Positions 32,936 through 42,707 are shown, counted from the stretch's first letter. The stretch: DNA of 64,000 bases from Bacillus cereus group sp. RP43 (GCF_040459645.1 NZ_JARVHQ010000001.1:1488001-1552000); one strand, 5' to 3'. A program made the numbers and translations. The notes: generated by a model not told the origin, from the sequence alone.

Positions 32936-33001
32936 AGAAACAATTTTGCTCCTTGCATCATATAGTGAACAAGTGGAGTAATGGGGATTAGGAGGGAAAC
33001 C

Positions 33002-33082
33002 ATGAGATTTTATACAATTAAGTTACCTAAATTTCTTGGTGGAATTGTTCGTGCGATGTTAAATACCTTCAAAAAAGACTAA
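33002..33082 (+). CDS. spoVM: Stage V sporulation protein M (26 residues)
   Basis: The peptide begins MRFYTIKLPKFLGGIVRAML and ends NTFKKD, differing at a few positions from B. subtilis SpoVM (which begins MKFYTIKLPK). This amphipathic helix recognises the convex forespore membrane and anchors SpoIVA for coat assembly. AGGAGGGAAACC precedes ATG 33002. A possible sigma-E -10 (CATATAGT at 32959-32966) lies upstream, with only a loose -35. It is between thiN and rpmB, as in B. subtilis. Confidence 0.95.
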   Translation: MRFYTIKLPKFLGGIVRAMLNTFKKD

Positions 33083-33110
33083 AAAAAGCACCTATTACCG
33101 GTGCTTTTTC
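33083..33110 (+). terminator. Terminator of spoVM
   Basis: Stem AAAAAGCACC / GGTGCTTTTT, loop TATTACC, immediately after the spoVM stop. Confidence 0.9.
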
Positions 33111-33122
33111 CATTGGTATAAT

Positions 33123-33150
33123 AAAAAAAGAGCCTAGCGGCTCTTTTTTT
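33123..33150 (-). terminator. Terminator of rpmB (also readable from the + strand)
   Basis: Stem AAAAAAAGAGCC / GGCTCTTTTTTT, loop TAGC, just beyond the rpmB stop codon. Confidence 0.9.
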
Positions 33151-33155
33151 TATTA

Positions 33156-33344
33156 TTAAACACGTTCGATTTTGCCAGATTTTAATGCTCTAGCAGAAAC
33201 GTAAACACGTTGAACTTTTCCGTCGATGCGTACGCGAACTTTTTGAAGGTTAGCGCCCCATTTACGTTTTGTAGCGTTCATTGCGTGAGAACGAGAGTTA
33301 CCAGAACGAGCTTTTCTTCCAGTGATAGCACAAACACGAGCCAT
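33156..33344 (-). CDS. rpmB: 50S ribosomal protein L28
   Basis: 62 residues: [16 protein letters not shown] opening and [17 protein letters not shown] ending are those of Bacillus L28. It has a single cysteine, so it is the zinc-free form. GGGAGGG precedes the ATG on the minus strand. Divergently transcribed from yloU-fakA. Confidence 0.97.
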
Positions 33345-33425
33345 TTATATTTCCCTCCCTTAACTACCGTAACATACGTAATTTTTCAATGTTAGTCTTT
33401 TATGCGATGCTAAAAACACTACTAT

Positions 33426-33454
33426 AATTTAACACAACTAAAAAGAGAATGCAA
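33426..33454 (-). promoter_or_regulatory. Probable sigma-A promoter of rpmB
   Basis: Minus strand TTGCAT, 17-bp spacer, TAAATT, about 80 bp upstream of the L28 start. Confidence 0.5.
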
Positions 33455-33471
33455 CACCGTAGGAAAAAGAA

Positions 33472-33539
33472 ATCAAGAAAAAATACTTGACACTATATGT
33501 CAATGAAGAAAAGGTGAAATCAAGAAAAATTGCTTGACA
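33472..33539 (+). promoter_or_regulatory. Duplicated ATCAAGAAAAA..CTTGACA motif upstream of yloU
   Basis: Two copies of a 20-bp motif (ATCAAGAAAAA-T-CTTGACA) lie 47 bp apart at 33472-33492 and 33519-33539, each ending in TTGACA. The first copy is also the left arm of a perfect inverted repeat, TTGACA-CTATA-TGTCAA (33487-33503). TATAAT at 33560-33565 is 20 bp from the second TTGACA, a longer spacer than normal. This may be a promoter with an operator for an unidentified regulator. Confidence 0.4.
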
Positions 33540-33618
33540 TATTATAGTGGTACATGTTGTATAATAACAATGGACTATTTTGCTCATCATAAGAAAATGT
33601 AATTAAAAACATAAAATA

Positions 33619-33699
33619 TGAGAGTGAAAAAGAAAGAACGATGGAATTTTCTTTAAAAAGATTATATGATAGTAACTAAAGTAGTCTAGCTCACTTTCA
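33619..33699 (+). promoter_or_regulatory. Candidate structured 5' leader of yloU-fakA
   Basis: The sequence can fold as a three-way junction: outer stem TGAGAGTGA / TCACTTTCA (one G-U), inner hairpins AAAGAAA / TTTCTTT and AGATTA / TAGTCT. The junction ends 24 bp before the yloU start. It does not match a leader I know, and AT-rich sequence pairs easily. The rest of 33345-33722 holds only the rpmB and yloU promoter regions. Confidence 0.35.
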
Positions 33700-33722
33700 C
33701 CATTTATGAAGGGGGAAACGAG

Positions 33723-34085
33723 ATGTCAATTGAAATTAAAACAAAGTACGGTCAAATTGATATTAGTACAGATGTAATTGCAACAATTGCTGGAGGTGCC
33801 GCAGTAGATTGCTACGGTATCGTAGGTATGGCATCAAAAAATCAGTTAAAAGATGGATTAACAGACATTTTACGAAAAGAAAACTTCACTAGAGGCGTTA
33901 TTGTTCGTAAAGATGAAGATGAAGTACATATTGATATGTATATTATTGTGAGCTATGGTACGAAAATTTCAGAAGTAGCACATAACGTGCAGACTAAAGT
34001 GAAATATACATTAGATCAAACTGTAGGACTAGCAGTAGATTCTGTAAACATCTACGTACAAGGAGTTAAAGTAATAAACTTGTAA
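33723..34085 (+). CDS. Asp23/Gls24 family envelope stress response protein (YloU)
   Basis: 120 residues, Asp23 family. The conserved core is the segment DVIATIAGGAAVDCYGIVGM and the C-terminal VDSVNIYVQGVKV. In Staphylococcus, Asp23-like proteins sit at the membrane and affect envelope stress; YloU itself is uncharacterised. GAAGGGGGAAACGAG precedes the ATG. It is followed by fakA at 22 bp, the same pairing as in other Firmicutes. Confidence 0.92.
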   Translation: MSIEIKTKYGQIDISTDVIATIAGGAAVDCYGIVGMASKNQLKDGLTDILRKENFTRGVIVRKDEDEVHIDMYIIVSYGTKISEVAHNVQTKVKYTLDQTVGLAVDSVNIYVQGVKVINL

Positions 34086-34107
34086 TGTGCATTAAGGAGG
34101 AAAATCT

Positions 34108-35784
34108 GTGTCAATTCAAAAAATTGATGGAAAACGTTTATCACAAATGATCATTCAAGGAGCCAATAATTTAACAAATAATGTTCAGCTTGTTGATGCA
34201 TTAAACGTATTTCCAGTTCCAGATGGCGATACCGGTACAAATATGAACTTATCAATGACTTCAGGAGCACGTGAAGTGAAAGCAAATCCTTCACAACATG
34301 CTGGTAAAGTCGGCGTAAGTTTAGCCAAAGGATTATTAATGGGAGCTCGTGGTAACTCTGGGGTTATTTTATCTCAGTTATTCCGTGGTTTCTCTAAATC
34401 CATTGAACAAAAAGAAGAATTAACGACAGTTGATTTCGCTGCAGCTTTAGAAGCTGGAGTAGAAGCAGCTTACAAAGCGGTTATGAAACCGATTGAAGGA
34501 ACGATTTTAACGGTTGCAAGAGAAACGGGTAAATATGCAGTGACAGTTGCGAAAAAACAGCGCGACTTTGTTTTGTTTATGGAAGACGTTGTAAAAGAAG
34601 CAAACGCATCGTTAAATCGTACGCCAGATTTATTACCTGTATTAAAACAAGTTGGCGTTGTAGATAGCGGTGGTAAAGGTCTTGTTGTTGTATATGAAGG
34701 ATTTTTAGCTGACTTAAAAGGAGAAACGATTTCTTCTAATGTGCCTGCCCAACCATCTATGAATGACATGGTACGCGCAGAACATCACCGTAGTGTACAA
34801 AGCCAATTGAGTACAGAAGATATTAAGTATGGATATTGTACGGAATTCATGGTGAAATTAGAGCCTGAAAAAATGAAGGAACATAATTTCTCTGAACAAA
34901 AATTCCGTGAAGATATTAGTGTGTACGGAGATTCACTACTTGTTGTATCGGATGATGAGGTTGTAAAGGTTCATATTCATGCGGAACATCCTGGAGATCC
35001 TATGAACTATGGACAACGTTACGGTAGTCTAATTAAGATCAAAGTAGAAAATATGCGTGAACAGCATACTGCTTTATTAGATGAGCCTACCATGGTGCCT
35101 GAACAAACGAATCAGCCAAAAGAGAAACAACCGTATGGTATTGTAACTGTAGCTATGGGATCTGGTATTAAAACTTTATTTGAGAGCATTGGCGCAACGA
35201 AAGTTATCGAAGGTGGCCAAACGATGAATCCGAGTACGGAGGATATTGTGAAGGCGATTGAAGAAGCAAATGCGGAAAAAATCATTATTCTACCAAATAA
35301 CGGAAATATCGTGATGGCAGCAGAACAAGCAGCGTCAGTTGTAGAACAAGAAGTTATTGTTGTTCGTTCAAAAACAGTTCCTCAAGGTATGGCTGCAATG
35401 TTAGCATTTAATCCAGTTGGAACGCTAGAAGAGAATGAAGAAAACATGAAGGAAGCTTTATCTCATGTGAAAACAGGTCAAATTACGTATGCTGTTCGTG
35501 ATACGGAAATTGACGGTGTGGAGATTCAGAAAGATGATTTCATGTGTATTGCAGATGGGAAAATCGTATCAACAAACGCTGAAAAAGTAGGAGCTGCGAA
35601 GCAATTACTAGAAGCACTAATTGATGAGGATTCTGAAATCGTAACGATTCTACAAGGTGAAGATGCAACAGATGAAGAAGTGGCTGAATTAGTTGCGTTT
35701 GTTGAAGAGAACTTTGAAGATGCAGAAGTAGAAGTACATACAGGGAATCAACCGGTGTATTCTTTCATCTTCTCTGTAGAATAA
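34108..35784 (+). CDS. fakA: Fatty acid kinase ATP-binding subunit FakA (YloV, DAK-like)
   Basis: 558 residues; with a DegV-type FakB partner it phosphorylates exogenous fatty acids for PlsY. The N-terminal DhaL kinase domain has the metal-binding PVPDGDTGTNMNLSM and GARGNSGVILSQL; the middle and C-terminal parts resemble the DAK1/DegV fold. The start is GTG 34108 after AAGGAGG. No fakB is adjacent. In B. subtilis sdaAB-sdaAA follow; here they are missing and a repeat-rich gap precedes recG. Confidence 0.93.
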   Translation: MSIQKIDGKRLSQMIIQGANNLTNNVQLVDALNVFPVPDGDTGTNMNLSMTSGAREVKANPSQHAGKVGVSLAKGLLMGARGNSGVILSQLFRGFSKSIEQKEELTTVDFAAALEAGVEAAYKAVMKPIEGTILTVARETGKYAVTVAKKQRDFVLFMEDVVKEANASLNRTPDLLPVLKQVGVVDSGGKGLVVVYEGFLADLKGETISSNVPAQPSMNDMVRAEHHRSVQSQLSTEDIKYGYCTEFMVKLEPEKMKEHNFSEQKFREDISVYGDSLLVVSDDEVVKVHIHAEHPGDPMNYGQRYGSLIKIKVENMREQHTALLDEPTMVPEQTNQPKEKQPYGIVTVAMGSGIKTLFESIGATKVIEGGQTMNPSTEDIVKAIEEANAEKIIILPNNGNIVMAAEQAASVVEQEVIVVRSKTVPQGMAAMLAFNPVGTLEENEENMKEALSHVKTGQITYAVRDTEIDGVEIQKDDFMCIADGKIVSTNAEKVGAAKQLLEALIDEDSEIVTILQGEDATDEEVAELVAFVEENFEDAEVEVHTGNQPVYSFIFSVE

Positions 35785-35830
35785 GACAAGATTCGTTTTG
35801 AAAATAGATGGATTACTTACTTGCTAATGG

Positions 35831-35869
35831 ATAAGAAGTAGTGATATGGAACTTATTACTACTTCTTAT
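35831..35869 (+). repeat. Long inverted repeat after fakA
   Basis: 16-bp arms ATAAGAAGTAGTGATA / TATTACTACTTCTTAT (one G-U) with a 7-nt loop. No T-tract follows, so it is not a canonical terminator. Confidence 0.7.
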
Positions 35870-35895
35870 TCAAAAGGCTAGCATATTGATGATAG

Positions 35896-35931
35896 AAAAG
35901 AGCCTTGCTGCTAATAGTGAGGCTCTTTTCT
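35896..35931 (+). terminator. Terminator of yloU-fakA
   Basis: Stem AAAAGAGCC / GGCTCTTTT, extendable by five weaker pairs, followed by TTTTC. Confidence 0.85.
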
Positions 35932-35951
35932 TACGTGTTGTATATCTTTGT

Positions 35952-36048
35952 TTTATCCCGCATTAACTGCCCGTAAACGCCCGATTGGTGAAGGCTAATA
36001 ATCAGTGGGGGATGAATAAAACCCCCACTGATTATAGTTTCACTTTAT
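35952..36048. repeat. bcr-like repeat element flanked by TTTAT
   Basis: A 97-bp unit bounded by TTTAT direct repeats (35952-35956 and 36044-36048). It contains a perfect 14-bp hairpin, ATAATCAGTGGGGG / CCCCCACTGATTAT, and a GC-richer left half (CCCGTAAACGCCCGATTGG). TTTAT flanks are described for bcr1, a mobile non-coding repeat of the B. cereus group of about 155 bp; this copy is shorter, so it may be a variant or relative. The remaining parts of the 35785-36189 gap hold no gene. Confidence 0.65.
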
Positions 36049-36189
36049 ATAGAGGGATTAGAGTAGTTTCTCTTAGAATGCCTATGATAGAATATATAAG
36101 GTGAAAGAGAGCGAGTGCAGATGTCAATGATGTTAATGGATAATCAATAGAATGAATCGAAGAAAATAATGTGACGGAGCGTGAGAATC

Positions 36190-38238
36190 TTGAATGGAGT
36201 TGTACAAGTTCCTGTTACGGATGTAAAGGGAATCGGAGGAGAAACATCTGAGTTATTACATGAGATGGGAATTTATACAGTTTCTCATCTGTTAGAACAT
36301 TTTCCGTACCGTTATGAAGACTATGCGATGAAAGATCTTGCTGACGTAAAGCATGATGAGCGTGTGACAGTTGAGGGGAAAGTCCATAGTGCTCCTCTAC
36401 TTCAATATTATGGTAAGAAAAAGTCGCGTCTTACAGTTCGTGTTCTTGTCGGTCGTTATTTAATTACGGCGGTATGTTTTAATAGACCTTACTATAAGCA
36501 AAAGTTAACGTTAGATGAAACAGTAACGATTACTGGTAAATGGGATCAGCATCGCCAAACGATCGCTGTATCAGAACTTCATTTTGGACCGGTTGTGCGT
36601 CAACAAGAAGTAGAACCAGTATATTCCGTGAAAGGGAAACTGACAGTAAAACAGATGCGCCGTTTTATTGCCCAGGCTTTAAAGGAGTATGGAGATTCTA
36701 TAATTGAAGTGTTACCTGACGGTTTGTTAAGTAGGTATAAATTATTACCACGTTATGAAGCGCTTCGAACGTTACATTTTCCGATGGGACAGGAAGACTT
36801 AAAGCAAGCGCGTCGCCGTTTTGTATATGAGGAATTTTTCTTGTTTCAGTTGAAAATGCAAACATTACGGAAAATGGAAAGGGAAAACTCGAAAGGGACG
36901 AAAAAAGAAATTTCATTAGTAGAATTGCAAGAGTTTACTGATGCACTTCCGTTTCCATTAACTGGCGCACAACGCCGGGTTGTAGATGAAATAATGAAAG
37001 ATATGACATCTCCGTACCGAATGAATCGATTATTGCAAGGGGATGTAGGTTCTGGGAAAACAGTTGTTGCTGCGATTGCTCTTTATGCGGCGAAATTGGC
37101 TCATTATCAAGGTGCTTTGATGGTTCCTACAGAAATTTTAGCCGAACAACATTATCAGTCGCTCGCGGAGACGTTTTCACATTTCGGTATGAAGGTTGAA
37201 TTGCTAACAAGTTCTGTTAAAGGTGTGAGACGTCGAGAAATTTTGTCGAGATTAGAACAGGGAGAAGTAGACATCCTTGTTGGGACGCACGCTTTAATTC
37301 AAGACGAGGTTATATTTCATAGGTTAGGTCTTGTTATTACTGATGAACAGCATCGATTTGGTGTGGCGCAGCGCCGGGTTTTACGTGAGAAAGGTGAAAG
37401 TCCAGATGTGTTGTTTATGACGGCGACCCCAATCCCGCGTACGTTAGCTATCACTGCATTTGGAGAGATGGACGTTTCTATTATCGACGAAATGCCAGCT
37501 GGTAGAAAGGTAATCGAAACGTACTGGGCAAAACATGATATGTTAGATCGTGTTCTCGGCTTTGTGGAGAAAGAGATAAAAAAAGGAAGACAGGCATATG
37601 TTATTTGTCCTCTTATTGAAGAGTCTGAGAAGCTTGATGTACAAAATGCTATCGACTTACATAGTATGCTGACTCATCATTATCAAGGGAAATGCCAAGT
37701 TGGATTAATGCATGGGAGACTATCATCTCAAGAAAAAGAAGAGATAATGGGACATTTTAGTGAAAATAAAGTGCAAATTCTTGTGTCGACAACAGTTGTT
37801 GAAGTAGGTGTGAATGTACCGAATGCGACTGTTATGGTTATTTATGACGCGGAACGTTTCGGTTTATCACAGCTCCATCAGCTGAGGGGGCGTGTTGGGC
37901 GTGGTAGTGAGCAATCATATTGTTTATTAATTGCGGACCCGAAATCAGAAACGGGAAAAGAAAGAATGCGCATTATGACTGAAACAAATGATGGATTTGT
38001 ATTGTCAGAAAAAGATTTAGAGTTACGAGGTCCTGGGGATTTCTTTGGAAGTAAGCAAAGTGGTCTGCCAGAATTTAAGGTTGCTGATATGGTGCATGAT
38101 TATCGGGCGTTAGAAACAGCAAGACAAGATGCGGCGATACTAGTTGATTCAGAAGCATTTTGGCATAATGATCAATATGCTTCGCTGCGTACTTATCTTG
38201 ATGGGACAGGTGTGTTCCAGGGAGAGAAGCTCGATTAA
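36190..38238 (+). CDS. recG: ATP-dependent DNA helicase RecG
   Basis: 682 residues from TTG 36190, which gives the same length as B. subtilis RecG and places CGGAG about 10 nt upstream. An in-frame GTG at 36181 is only 1 nt from that site. An N-terminal wedge/OB domain (about 1-240) recognises branched DNA. Helicase motifs follow: Walker [12 protein letters not shown], the DEQH box [20 protein letters not shown], and QLRGRVGRG. It regresses stalled forks and resolves R-loops. The fapR promoter starts 22 bp after its stop. Confidence 0.94.
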
Positions 38239-38260
38239 AAGTAGTCTGCAAAAGTTTTTG

Positions 38261-38310
38261 TTGCATTCTACTTTTAATGATTATATACTACTTTTAGTAC
38301 CTAGTCATAA
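38261..38310 (+). promoter_or_regulatory. fapR promoter with overlapping FapR operator
   Basis: TTGCAT (38261-38266), 17-bp spacer, TATACT (38284-38289). TTTTAGTACCTAGTCATAA (38292-38310) covers the expected start point and matches the FapR operator core TTAGTACCTAGTC of Bacillus lipid genes. FapR binding here would block transcription until malonyl-CoA releases it, giving autoregulation of fapR-plsX-fabD-fabG. Confidence 0.85.
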
Positions 38311-38326
38311 AAATGGATGGTGCGGT

Positions 38327-38920
38327 ATGAAAAAAAGAAGAAGTAAAAAAGAAAGACAAGAATTATTACAACAAACAATAGAAACGAATCCTTTTATAAC
38401 GGATGAAGATTTAGCGGAAAAATTTCAAGTGAGCATACAAACTGTTCGTCTTGATCGTATGGAATTATCTATTCCTGAATTAAGAGAACGAATTAAGCAT
38501 GTGGCTACAAAACAACATGAAGAAGATGTGAAATCTTTACCGTTAGAAGAGGTTGTCGGAGAAATTATCGATATAGAATTAGATAGACATGCGATTTCTA
38601 TCTTTGAAGTAAAGGTAGAACATGTATTTAAAAGAAATCAAATTGCTCGTGGGCATCATTTGTTTGCACAAGCAAACTCACTAGCTGTTGCGGTTATTGA
38701 TGAGGAATTAGCTTTAACTGCAAAGTCCACCATTCGATATATTCGTCCTGTAAAATTAGGAGAGCGTGTTGTTGCAAAAGCACGTGTTGAAGATGTAGAG
38801 AATGATAAAGGACGGACGGTTGTCAAAGTGCGTAGCTTTGTTGGAGAAGAACTCGTTTTTACAGGCACTTTTGAAATGTATCGATCTAGTAATTATAGTG
38901 AGGAAGGTAACAACTTATGA
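38327..38920 (+). CDS. fapR: Fatty acid and phospholipid synthesis repressor FapR
   Basis: 197 residues. The N-terminal DeoR-like helix-turn-helix is [18 protein letters not shown] (about 24-41). A linker helix leads to a HotDog-fold malonyl-CoA sensor domain (about 70-190) with [21 protein letters not shown] and the NSLAVAVID strand. ATG 38327 has GGATGGTGCGG upstream; the longer in-frame extension back to 38144 lies inside recG and the operator. Overlaps plsX by 4 bp. Confidence 0.96.
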
Positions 38921-39909
38921 AAATCGCAATAGATGCAATGGGCGGCGATCATGCACCGAAGGCTGTAGTATTAGGAGCAATGAAAGCTATTAAGGAATAC
39001 TCAGATTTACATATTACGTTAGTAGGGAAAGAAGAGGGAATTCGTCAATATTTAACGAGTGAAGAGCGAATTACTATACTTCATACGGACGAAAAAATCG
39101 AATCGACAGACGAACCAGTAAGAGCGGTTCGCCGAAAAAAACAAGCTTCAATGGTACTAGCGGCGCAGCAAGTAAAAGACGGCGTAGCGGATGCTTGTAT
39201 ATCAGCAGGTAGTACAGGAGCTTTGATGGCAGCTGGATTGTTTGTTGTTGGTCGTATGGAAGGAATTGAACGACCAGCTTTATCGCCTACAATGCCAACT
39301 GTTGATGGAGAAGGTTTTGTTATGTTAGATGTTGGAGCCAACGTTGATGCAAAACCAATTCATTTATATCAATATGCAGTAATGGGCTCTGTTTATGCAG
39401 AGAAGGTAAGAGGAATTAAAAATCCACGCGTTGGACTTTTAAACGTTGGAACAGAGGATGGTAAAGGAAACGAGCTTTCAAAACAGGTCTTTGCTATGCT
39501 CAAGGATGCACCAATTAATTTCGTTGGAAATGTTGAATCAAGAGATTTATTGCAAGGTGTAGCAGACGTTGTTGTATGTGATGGTTTTACGGGTAATGTA
39601 GCGCTAAAATCATTAGAAGGAACAGCACTTGCGTTATTCTCTATGTTAAAAGAACAATTAATGAGTTCGTTTACGAGCAAATTAGCAGCAGCGGTATTAA
39701 AACCAAAACTTATGGTATTGAAAGATAAAATGGATTATTCAGAGTATGGAGGAGCGGCATTGTTTGGATTGAAAGCTCCTGTCATTAAGGCTCACGGTTC
39801 TTCTAATGACCAATCGATATTTAGTGCGATTCGTCAAACGAGAGAAATGGTAGCGAAAGAAGTAATTCCTACAATTTCAAGTGTCATGGAGAAGGAGCCG
39901 CTTCAATAA
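38917..39909 (+). CDS. plsX: Phosphate acyltransferase PlsX
   Basis: 330 residues; converts acyl-ACP to acyl-phosphate for PlsY, the entry to phosphatidic acid. Family marks are [44 protein letters not shown] and [17 protein letters not shown]. It overlaps fapR (ATGA) and fabD follows after 14 bp. Peripheral membrane enzyme in the FapR regulon. Confidence 0.97.
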
Positions 39910-39923
39910 GAGGAGGATTTGAA

Positions 39924-40868
39924 ATGGGAAAACTAGCATTTCTTTTTCCAGGCCAAGGTTCACAGGCGGTTGGAATGGGTAGACAGTTAGCGGAGAATAA
40001 TAAAGAGGTTGCGAAAGTGTTTGCAAAAGCGGATGAGGTTTTGCATGATTCTCTTTCAGAAGTGATTTTTGAAGGACCACAGGAAAAGTTAACATTAACG
40101 ACAAATGCGCAGCCGGCACTATTAACAACGAGCTTTGCGATTTTAACAGCTTTGAAAGAGTATGATATTACACCTGATTTTGTCGCAGGACATAGTTTAG
40201 GTGAATATAGCGCTCTTGTAGCTGCGGGTGCATTAACATTCGAAGACGCTGTGTATGCTGTAAGGAAACGCGGGGAATATATGGAAGAAGCTGTTCCAGG
40301 CGGAGAAGGTGCAATGGCAGCTATTTTAGGTGCGGATCCGGATATGCTGAAACGAGTTACAGAAGAAGTAACAAGTGAAGGATACGCAGTACAAATTGCT
40401 AATATGAATAGTACGAAGCAAATTGTTATTTCTGGAACAAAGCAAGGAGTAGAACTTGCTTCTCACAGAGCGAAAGAAAATGGTGCTAAAAGAGCAATTC
40501 CACTCAAAGTAAGTGGACCGTTTCATTCTTCACTTATGAAACCAGCTGCTGAGAAGTTCCAATGTGTTTTAAATGAAATTACAATTCAAGACACAAATAT
40601 TCCTGTTATTGCAAATGTTACGGCAGACGTTATTACACGTGGTACAGATATTCAAGAAAAGCTAATTGAACAGCTCTATTCGCCTGTATTATGGTACCCA
40701 TCTATTGAGTATATGGTGAATCAAGGGGTAGATACATTTATTGAAATCGGACCTGGAAAAGTACTTGCTGGTCTTATGAAGTCGATTGATTCTTCAGTGA
40801 AAGCATATGCGATATATGATGAAGAGACATTAAAAGATACCATTTCAAATTTGAGAGGAGAAAGCTGA
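39924..40868 (+). CDS. fabD: Malonyl-CoA:ACP transacylase
   Basis: 314 residues; loads malonyl groups onto ACP. The [12 protein letters not shown] loop near residue 8 forms the oxyanion hole, the nucleophile serine is in [13 protein letters not shown], and the catalytic histidine in [20 protein letters not shown] precedes ATG 39924; the last base is shared with fabG. Confidence 0.97.
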   Translation: MGKLAFLFPGQGSQAVGMGRQLAENNKEVAKVFAKADEVLHDSLSEVIFEGPQEKLTLTTNAQPALLTTSFAILTALKEYDITPDFVAGHSLGEYSALVAAGALTFEDAVYAVRKRGEYMEEAVPGGEGAMAAILGADPDMLKRVTEEVTSEGYAVQIANMNSTKQIVISGTKQGVELASHRAKENGAKRAIPLKVSGPFHSSLMKPAAEKFQCVLNEITIQDTNIPVIANVTADVITRGTDIQEKLIEQLYSPVLWYPSIEYMVNQGVDTFIEIGPGKVLAGLMKSIDSSVKAYAIYDEETLKDTISNLRGES

Positions 40869-41608
40869 TGTTAAAAGGGAAAGTAGCATTAGTAACTGGT
40901 GCTTCACGTGGGATTGGTCGTGCGATTGCCATTGATTTAGCGAAACAAGGGGCAAATGTTGTAGTAAATTATGCTGGTAATGAGCAAAAAGCGAATGAAG
41001 TAGTTGATGAAATAAAAAAATTAGGTTCAGATGCCATTGCAGTAAGAGCAGATGTTGCAAATACTGATGATGTTACAAGTATGGTGAAACAAACTGTAGA
41101 TACGTTTGGACAAGTTGATATTCTTGTAAATAACGCTGGTGTAACAAAAGATAATTTATTAATGCGTATGAAAGAAGAAGAATGGGATACAGTTATTAAT
41201 ACAAACTTAAAAGGTGTTTTCTTATGTACGAAAGCAGTATCGCGCTATATGATGCGTCAACGTCATGGACGTATTATTAATATTGCTTCTGTTGTTGGTG
41301 TAACAGGAAACCCAGGACAAGCAAATTATGTTGCTGCTAAAGCTGGTGTAATTGGATTAACAAAAACATCAGCAAAAGAATTAGCGAGCCGAAATATTAC
41401 TGTAAATGCAATTGCTCCAGGGTTTATTGCGACTGATATGACGGATGTATTAGATGAAAATATAAAAGCAGAAATGTTAAAATTAATTCCTGCAGCTCAG
41501 TTTGGAGAAGCACAAGATATCGCAAATACTGTAACGTTTTTTGCTTCTGATCAAAGTAAATATGTTACAGGTCAAACGTTAAATGTTGATGGCGGTATGG
41601 TAATGTAA
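40868..41608 (+). CDS. fabG: 3-oxoacyl-ACP reductase
   Basis: 246 residues; NADPH-dependent reduction of 3-ketoacyl-ACP. Short-chain dehydrogenase motifs are the cofactor loop [18 protein letters not shown], and the Ser-Tyr-Lys triad in [21 protein letters not shown]. The [12 protein letters not shown] stretch after strand 2 fits NADPH use. It overlaps fabD by 1 bp. Confidence 0.97.
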   Translation: MLKGKVALVTGASRGIGRAIAIDLAKQGANVVVNYAGNEQKANEVVDEIKKLGSDAIAVRADVANTDDVTSMVKQTVDTFGQVDILVNNAGVTKDNLLMRMKEEEWDTVINTNLKGVFLCTKAVSRYMMRQRHGRIINIASVVGVTGNPGQANYVAAKAGVIGLTKTSAKELASRNITVNAIAPGFIATDMTDVLDENIKAEMLKLIPAAQFGEAQDIANTVTFFASDQSKYVTGQTLNVDGGMVM

Positions 41609-41677
41609 TAAAAGAATCGATTTCACCTAGTTTTTTTGGACAATATTTTATATAATATTTGAGGGGAGGTGAATAAA

Positions 41678-41911
41678 ATGGCAGATGTTTTAGAGCGTGT
41701 AACAAAAATTGTCGTTGATCGTTTAGGAGTAGAAGAAACTGAAGTAGTACCAGCTGCAAGCTTCAAAGAAGATTTAGGAGCAGACTCCCTAGATGTAGTA
41801 GAACTTGTAATGCAATTAGAAGATGAATTTGAAATGGAAATTTCTGATGAAGATGCTGAAAAGATTGCTACTGTTGGCGATGCTGTGACTTACATAGAGA
41901 GTCATCTATAA
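41678..41911 (+). CDS. acpP: Acyl carrier protein
   Basis: 77 residues, highly acidic four-helix protein. The phosphopantetheine serine is in [12 protein letters not shown] (about residue 37). ATG 41678 has GGGAGGTGAAT upstream; an in-frame start at 41669 falls on that ribosome site. The 69-bp gap from fabG contains TATAAT (41651-41656), so a separate promoter is likely, as ACP is needed in excess. Confidence 0.97.
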   Translation: MADVLERVTKIVVDRLGVEETEVVPAASFKEDLGADSLDVVELVMQLEDEFEMEISDEDAEKIATVGDAVTYIESHL

Positions 41912-41920
41912 TGCTTAAGT

Positions 41921-41946
41921 GAAGTCCCGTTTTTTAACGGGGCTTC
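41921..41946 (+). repeat. Stem-loop just upstream of rnc
   Basis: 11-bp stem GAAGTCCCGTT / AACGGGGCTTC (one G-U), TTTT loop, not followed by a T-tract. It lies between the acpP stop and the rnc ribosome site, in the rnc leader. Confidence 0.65.
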
Positions 41947-41969
41947 TCGGCTTATATCTGGAGGGACCT

Positions 41970-42707
41970 ATGCCGTACCGAAAACATAGAGAAAAAAAAT
42001 ACGAAGCAAAATATCGTGAAGCTTTTAAAGTATTTCAAGAAAAGATAGGTATTACGTTTACAGATGAAAAATTATTGATTCAAGCATTTACGCATTCATC
42101 GTATGTGAATGAGCATCGAAAAAAACCGCATGAGGACAATGAGCGTCTTGAATTTCTTGGCGATGCTGTATTGGAACTCACTGTATCACAGTATCTGTTT
42201 CAAAAATATCCGACAATGAGCGAAGGAGAGTTAACAAAACTACGTGCAGCTATTGTATGTGAGCCATCTCTTGTTCGTTTTGCAAACGAAATGTCATTTG
42301 GTAGCCTTGTTTTATTAGGAAAAGGTGAGGAAATGACGGGTGGACGTGAACGACCAGCTTTATTAGCGGATGTCTTTGAAGCGTTTATTGGTGCCCTTTA
42401 TCTTGATCAAGGGCTAGAAACAGTTTGGGGATACTTAAAAGAAGTTGTATATCCAAAAATTAATGAAGGTGCTTTTTCTCATGTGATGGATTATAAGAGT
42501 CAATTGCAAGAATTGATTCAGCGTGATGGTAGTGGCAATATTGAGTATCAAATTTTGCAAGAAAAAGGACCAGCCCACAACCGAGAATTTGTGTCCCGTG
42601 TAACTTTAAATAATGAGGCATTAGGTCTTGGAAGTGGTAAGTCAAAAAAAGAGGCAGAGCAACAAGCTGCTGCAGAAGCATTGAAAAAATTAAAAGAACA
42701 ATCATAA
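41970..42707 (+). CDS. rnc: Ribonuclease III
   Basis: 245 residues; cleaves double-stranded RNA, including rRNA precursors and, in Bacillus, scRNA and toxin antisense duplexes. The nuclease signature is [15 protein letters not shown] (about 50-64) with the second acidic site in [13 protein letters not shown]; the C-terminal dsRNA-binding domain (about 170-243) ends [21 protein letters not shown] 41970 follows CTGGAGGGA; an in-frame start at 41919 would span the hairpin. Hairpins flank both ends of the gene. Confidence 0.96.
   Translation: MPYRKHREKKYEAKYREAFKVFQEKIGITFTDEKLLIQAFTHSSYVNEHRKKPHEDNERLEFLGDAVLELTVSQYLFQKYPTMSEGELTKLRAAIVCEPSLVRFANEMSFGSLVLLGKGEEMTGGRERPALLADVFEAFIGALYLDQGLETVWGYLKEVVYPKINEGAFSHVMDYKSQLQELIQRDGSGNIEYQILQEKGPAHNREFVSRVTLNNEALGLGSGKSKKEAEQQAAAEALKKLKEQS

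Noticed and set aside
33534..33565. TTGACA and TATAAT as a simple strong promoter of yloU.
   Set aside because: The spacer is 20 bp, outside the normal 16-18 range, so it was kept only as part of a candidate regulatory region.
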